From positions 1 to 64,000 of the forward strand of contig JACKQL020000092.1 of assembly GCA_018296165.2 (NCBI GenBank): 64,000 nucleotides of DNA, read 5' to 3'. Positions 59,232 through 64,000 of the stretch are shown one piece after another (the stretch's first letter is position 1; each line of letters begins with the position of its first letter). A program made the translations under genes and the position numbers. The notes under the pieces were generated by a model that saw only the letters and a list, made by a program, of their open reading frames with translations, ran no database searches and was not told the DNA's origin. The DNA comes from Termitomyces sp. T153. Its lineage: Eukaryota > Basidiomycota > Agaricomycetes > Agaricales > Lyophyllaceae.

Positions 59232-60753
59232 TCATAATCCAAACTGTCCAAAATATGCATCGTCAACAGCTCGGAGCCATCGTCCCATACGTCCCCAGAA
59301 TGCCTTCTGTTGTGTGGTACCCCTCCACCACGGAACAAATGATACATGTGTTGCCTCTTCTCTTTGACTGACATACCAGACCCCCGCTTCTGGCTTCTGG
59401 AATTCTAGTGATGTTTCATGGATACATCTAGTCAGACTGATGAAGAAGTCAGTTCATGCTTGAAGTGTCAGAAGAGTAGAAATGCATACGTGCAAGGGAA
59501 AGGATGCCACTGCGAAAACACGGGTACTATGCCGTCGTTCGTTCGATGTTCCACACTAACCTCTTTGGAGGCTAGGCCTTCCTCTACACGAGCAAGCGTA
59601 TACCAGGAAGATGGTAACGTAGGAGAATTGTTAATTAGTAATGATGGTATAGGGTTTAATGAGGTGAAATCAAAAGTTGTCATTGCCCAAGACATGAGGT
59701 ATAGGGGTATCGTGCAAAACGACGATAGAGGCGCAGAACTCAAGTCGAACACAAAGTTTGATGTCTGCTACATTGTCAGGACCGTTGTTGGATGGCTCAA
59801 GCAAAGGCTTACCATGCTAGCAACATGACTCCGATAGTAAGTTCTAGGATGAACGCGCCCTTCTGCATTCGATTCCCTCTCGTCGGCAGCTTCGAATGTC
59901 ACATCAAATGGTGTGGCGTCGCGGCTCTCGGCCCAGTCACTACTCCACAATTGCCGAAGCCAGTCGATAAAAGGCAAATCTCTGAAAGAGAGAGACCGGC
60001 ATTCTGCGTGGAGGTCAAATGCCCGAGGCAAGAAGGGCGAAAAATACGTCACGAGGTGGACCCCTTTTGCGATGAGCGAGCCTACTGAAAGAGGTCGTAC
60101 CGCTGGGGCTGCATCCGTCCGTTCTCCAAGGGCGTACACTAGCTGCGTTCCTCTAAATGGAGACGAAACTATGTTCTGTAGCATCGACATGTACTCGACG
60201 GACAGGGGAAAGCACAAACTTACTCGTGTTCACCGACAAAATCATGTCAGGATGATCATCTGGAGCAAAATATTTCCTCTTCAACAGAAACTGGAGCTTT
60301 AAAATCGTTGGTCCTCCCTACAGACTTAGAGAGGTAGATAAAGAATTGAGGAGAGCTCACTGTGGAATGCCCGAGAAAGTGCAATGGTCGTTGACGAGAC
60401 CACTGAGGGTACAACCCTTTCGAATGGGCACGCCCGTGTCGCGAGTGACCATATATCTTGCTGTGTTCTTCTCCATAGTCCACGGTGCCTCCACACAGGG
60501 CGTAATATAACTCGCATGCCCGGTCATGCAGGGAGCTGACAGGCCCAACACTAGATTGATATGGGTGACAGAAGCTATTTGAAAATAAGAATGCAAACCT
60601 CGCAAAAATAACCCTGCGAGATTTATCACAACTTTGATTCAGAAAGCGTTCAAAGTCACCCCACAAATTGGTGCCTGCGCCACCAAGAAAGCCATCGACA
60701 ATAATCAAGGGGACAGAATCACAGTGTGAGTGCATCACTTGCTTGTCAGGCAT
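59232..60753 (-). CDS. Bacterial-type lipase (staphylococcal/Geobacillus family-like), alpha/beta hydrolase
   Basis: A triacylglycerol lipase of the alpha/beta hydrolase fold. Six exons. SVPLIIVDGFLGGAGTNLW is the oxyanion region. ELYYALCGGTVDYGEEHSKI and YGHSRHGRAH correspond to the lid and zinc region of staphylococcal and Geobacillus lipases. The nucleophile motif GHSTGG is built across an exon join (60317-60360 intron). VSSPFRGTQLVYALGE follows, the acid is in EHRTNDGIVPVFSQWHPF, and the catalytic-His region is HVSFVPWWRGTTQQ. The stop is at 59232-59234. The start is set at Met 60753, but an open frame continues upstream to about 60,900 with protein-like composition, so the N-terminus may be longer. 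No signal peptide is seen at the chosen start. Confidence 0.82.
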
Positions 60754-61041
60754 AGGAGAAGAAAGGAGACATGGGATGGCATACGTCACCAACAAAGACG
60801 GCTGATCGTTGTTCTCGATCGAGGTGATCGCATTGACTAAGGCCAGGATACCTCTTGATCGCCAGGTTTTGACGTTGACATCTAGATAAAATTCAAGTCC
60901 CCGGGGTTAATAGAACACTTCATGACACCATGCACATGCAGATTGAACGCAAGAAAACGAGGAATAAGATAGTGAAAAGAAGGAATAAATGGTATTTGGA
61001 AGTCAAAACAAAATCGGTAAGATACATGTACTGTGGAAGCG

Positions 61042-62225
61042 TCATCTCTGCTCTGGCCGAGGTTCTGTTCATTGAGATAAGTATCAGAACAGCCCAAAGC
61101 AACTCAATGGGGTCGACTGTACTCACGACTCCACTGTACGCTCAGAATCAAGTTATCATAACCCATACCGTGAACCTTGTCCATAGCCTTCTGTGCCGCC
61201 GCCCTATCGTCGAAACTAACAAACGCAAAGCCCTTTCCTGCACCAGTTTCACGATCGCGACCAATGAAAACTCTCGTGACACGGCCGAATCTGCCGAACA
61301 GATCACGGAGGTCTTGTTCATGAGTGTCCTCTGAGATGTTGGTAACGCGGAGGGTAGGAAGTTCTTCACGGGTACTGCCAACACCAGCAGTGCGTGCACC
61401 ACCGGGCCCGCGCATCGATGGTGGAACATATTTCCCGCCTGATGATGCAGCTGGAGCTGCGGGCTCGTGTGTGTCGTCATCACCACCACCATTTTCTAGA
61501 ATTGGTCTCAGGTAAAATTTAGAGGTTTGTGGGATGGACACTTGCCGGTGGTCTCCAATCCGGCGAGGGTATCCTTATAAGGACATTTGGCAGTAAAATG
61601 CTCGCCCTTGCAGAGTCGACAGACGACTTTGCCTGCACCAGCTCTGGAGAGTTGAGCTTTGACGTTTTCTTCAGGCGCAGGTTCACTTTCACCCGCCTAA
61701 AAATCACATAAGAACCGTGTCCAGTGAGAAAGCTCGTCAACGAAGGCTTACACACCTTATTGCCTGCGCTTATTTTCAAGGAAACGTTTTCTCCCACTGT
61801 CGTTGTAGCACGATCTGGACCAGGTTTGTTGCCCTTTTCTGCACCAAACTTTGTCCACTTTTGTCGTTCTGCCACAGCATGTTCAACAATCGATTTTTGA
61901 AGCGTGCGCTTGATTCGTCGTGTGATCTATGACGGCAATCGTTGAGCTTCCGCAGAACTAGAAACCTGATCAACAGCACGAACCTTGACTTTCTTTCCCT
62001 CATCGTTTATTGTGTACTCAATAACCGTCCGAATACCATTTTCATCAACAAAATCTTCGTTTCTGGGGTCTGTGCATCGGGTTAGGACCAGTTAAGTGTG
62101 GGTGTGAAACCGAGGCTAACCAAGTTCGTCGACATCATCCGCCCATGAAGTTTTCGGTATTCTGAGCATGCGTATAAGATACACATTACATGTGCCTGAG
62201 TTTGAGCTACGTACGAGGAGGCCAT
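61042..62225 (-). CDS. TIF35: Translation initiation factor eIF3 subunit G (TIF35)
   Basis: eIF3g is an RNA-binding subunit of the eIF3 complex, needed for scanning and reinitiation. Six exons. The N-terminus has [40 protein letters not shown] and [18 protein letters not shown]-like zinc knuckle follows ([18 protein letters not shown]-x2-C-x4-H-x4-C). The C-terminal RRM has [39 protein letters not shown] (RNP1) and [15 protein letters not shown]. The last exon was placed so that WSQPRPEQR ends at the stop; an alternative unspliced end was rejected. Start ATG at 62225 is split from the next block by an intron. About 290 residues. Confidence 0.95.
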
Positions 62226-62820
62226 CGTGGTCGATAATAATTTTCTGGAGGCGATATACGTCAAGGAAGGTTTTTTTGTGACAGCTTTGGTGTTGTTTGA
62301 CAGAGGGTTCTGGGTAAAGCAATGAGACCCACTGAGATCACGACAGTCACTCGTGTCAGCAGCTGTGACTACACGCGTCTGGTAACTTTTTTACTTGGTC
62401 GATACACAAGGAATGTACAAGTATAGGCGCAGTGGATACAAATGGAAGGACTATACACAGTGGGAGAGTACATGTCGTGAAGTGGACGTGATAGGGATTT
62501 TAGACGGGTCGCAGCAGTGGGTAACTCAGTCGGATTTAAGGTACCATAAAAGGTTGGCATGATGCTGTTAGGTATGTTCAGTCACCAGATCACAATGCAA
62601 GAGCAAAAGAAAATTACTTACGGCATGATCTTGTATCGCAGACAAGCATGATGGAGGCACTCTGGTGAATACGAAAGGACAGATAGGGTTCGCAGGAATG
62701 AATAAGTCGTACACACGTTTGCATCTGGATCTGCATAAATTGTCAACAGGGTTAGCGAGCAGATTGAGAAGCATTAAACAACCCGACCATTGGGGAGAAG
62801 GGACAGGCTATCACTTGGAG
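62226..62820. other. Intergenic, about 595 bp
   Basis: Separates the eIF3g start from the stop of the next minus-strand gene. It should hold the eIF3g promoter and that gene's 3' UTR. Short frames in it have no recognisable domains. Confidence 0.4.
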
Positions 62821-64000
62821 TTATCGCTTCTCGCCAGCGAGCCAAGACAGTTGAACGCTACCAACTCCGGCAATATACACTCGAGCACGTAATCGACAGA
62901 CCTGTCGGAAAACGCGTTATTCTGAGGCGTGAAGCAGCATGTGTTCGACCCTTACAGTGTCTGCTACTTCTGCAAGGCAGAAATGAACATGCAGATCATC
63001 GTTGGGCATCCGTATGATCTGGCTGACTTCTCCAAAGCTCTAGATAGTTGAAGAAGGCTTGCTCGGACATCTGTGGGTCAAGAAAACTTACCTCACACCA
63101 CTGTTTGACTCCCTCAAATTTGCGAACCTCGTTTGGACCGATACCCCGGACCACTAGCTTCTTTTTCTTCTTGTGACGGGTGCTCAGGGCTGCAAGGCTG
63201 ACGCGAGGCAGAGCTGCCCCAGAAGAATAGGCTACATGAGGCCGAGTGGGGTCAGGCTGCTTGGCAGGCTGTTTTACGGCGTGGTGCGTGTCGTCCTCTT
63301 CGTCTTCGCCCTCGAGAGAGCTAACGTTTGAATTTACCAATTTTGAGCTGGGCTTTTCAGCAAGTGGTATCCAGGTCGCCTGTGAATGCTGAGCGACGGT
63401 GGCAATAGGCAAGGTATCGGCACCGTCCATAGCGACTGCGAGATTGCTATTATGACCTTCAGAAGATCCTGTCTTCTTCAATGAAAGTGAACCAGACGAA
63501 AAGATCGCTGATGCAGAAGCAAAAACGCCTCCTCTAGATTTGGTTCTGAAGCGGATCGAGTCCATGAAGGTTAATCTGGATGGCGTCATAGGAAGGTCAC
63601 TTTCGGTCGTAGGAGTTCCAGATGTGTATGTGTCGCCAGAGGAAATACTTGGGCGTGACAGTGTGCAGGTCGTATCAGATGGTACCGAGGCCTGGGAAGC
63701 AGAGGCTGAGGCAAAATGGCCAAGTACACTGGGCCTATTTCTGGCCGCGAGGGTAATATTAGTAGTTACATCACTGTTTCCAGAAAAGCCAAAGGCGCTG
63801 AGACTAGAGGATCTACCGTGTTGATGATAGGTACTTCTATTCTTGACCACATTCGAATCCATGCTGCATCGACCGTCACGAGGATGAAGAGAAAGTTTTG
63901 GGAAACGTGATGAGCCGGGGTCAGCTGAAAGAGATGGTGATGTAGGGGAGGCCGAACGGAAAGATTTAAAACTACAGAAGGAGACAGGGTTGTGAAGAAG
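62821..64000 (-). CDS. Unrecognised protein with RRM-like C-terminus (5' part outside window)
   Basis: Three visible exons; the frame stays open to the right edge, so the start may lie outside (an internal Met sits at 63862). The N-terminal part is Ser/Pro/Thr-rich (LSADPGSSRFPKLSL; TPTTESDLPMTPSRLTFMDS). An acidic stretch and KKKKLVVRGIGPNEVRKFEG follow. After an intron comes SFGEVSQIIRMPNDDLHVHF, then VADTVCRLRARVYIAGVGSV, ending WLAGEKR. The RGIGPNEVRKFEGVKQWC / FGEVSQI / DLHVHF pattern resembles the beta-alpha-beta order of an RRM, but the RNP motifs are weak. Function unknown. Confidence 0.65.

Noticed and set aside
59418..59828. 136-codon plus-strand open frame over the lipase end
   Set aside because: It is antisense to the lipase exon with the NDG acid site, so it is a shadow.

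Overview
The window is nuclear DNA of a filamentous basidiomycete, most likely an agaricomycete (mushroom-forming) fungus. The evidence is a HD1-class mating-type homeodomain gene beside a beta-flanking gene and glycogenin, genes cut by many ~45-60 nt introns, and closely packed genes on both strands. I placed 30 protein genes by joining exons in frame; all coordinates run from start to stop codon and include introns. I saw no tRNA, rRNA, CRISPR array or intact transposon.

Layout. 1-7.1 kb: flank of the HD (A) mating-type locus, with HD1 running off the left edge, beta-flanking gene, a small Ala-rich protein, and glycogenin with a long disordered tail. 7.4-17.3 kb: ADCK2/UbiB-like kinase, REV7/MAD2B HORMA protein, an MFS exporter, an old-yellow-enzyme-type oxidoreductase, and a fructosamine-kinase-like protein sharing a 118 bp divergent promoter region with it. 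17.8-31.7 kb: RPB2, a GOST-type 7-TM protein, SNX4/Atg24-like sorting nexin, an NDUFA9-like dehydrogenase-fold protein, TFIIIB subunit BDP1, and an unrecognised protein with a CxxC/CxxC knuckle. 31.8-42.4 kb: an unrecognised protein with C-terminal membrane segments, secreted RNase T2, the meiotic recombinase DMC1, splicing factor CWC25 and a voltage-sensor-only membrane protein. 42.7-54.5 kb: a Ser/Pro-rich protein, SLA2 (ANTH plus I/LWEQ), SURF1, a small unknown, an Hst3/4-type sirtuin and RPB6. 55-64 kb: a multi-RRM protein, a bacterial-type lipase, eIF3g, and a protein with an RRM-like C-terminus cut by the right edge.

Most genes are housekeeping (transcription, splicing, translation initiation, endocytosis, respiration) and do not form a pathway cluster. 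The most notable points are the HD1 gene lying directly next to the beta-flanking gene with no HD2 between them, an unusually large share of GC-AG introns (three in dmc1), a 9-nt microexon in dmc1, introns that touch or split two start codons, a voltage-sensor-only protein and a staphylococcal/Geobacillus-type lipase. Gene identities rest on motif and family recognition by eye; splice sites are manual models chosen to keep reading frames and family motifs continuous.
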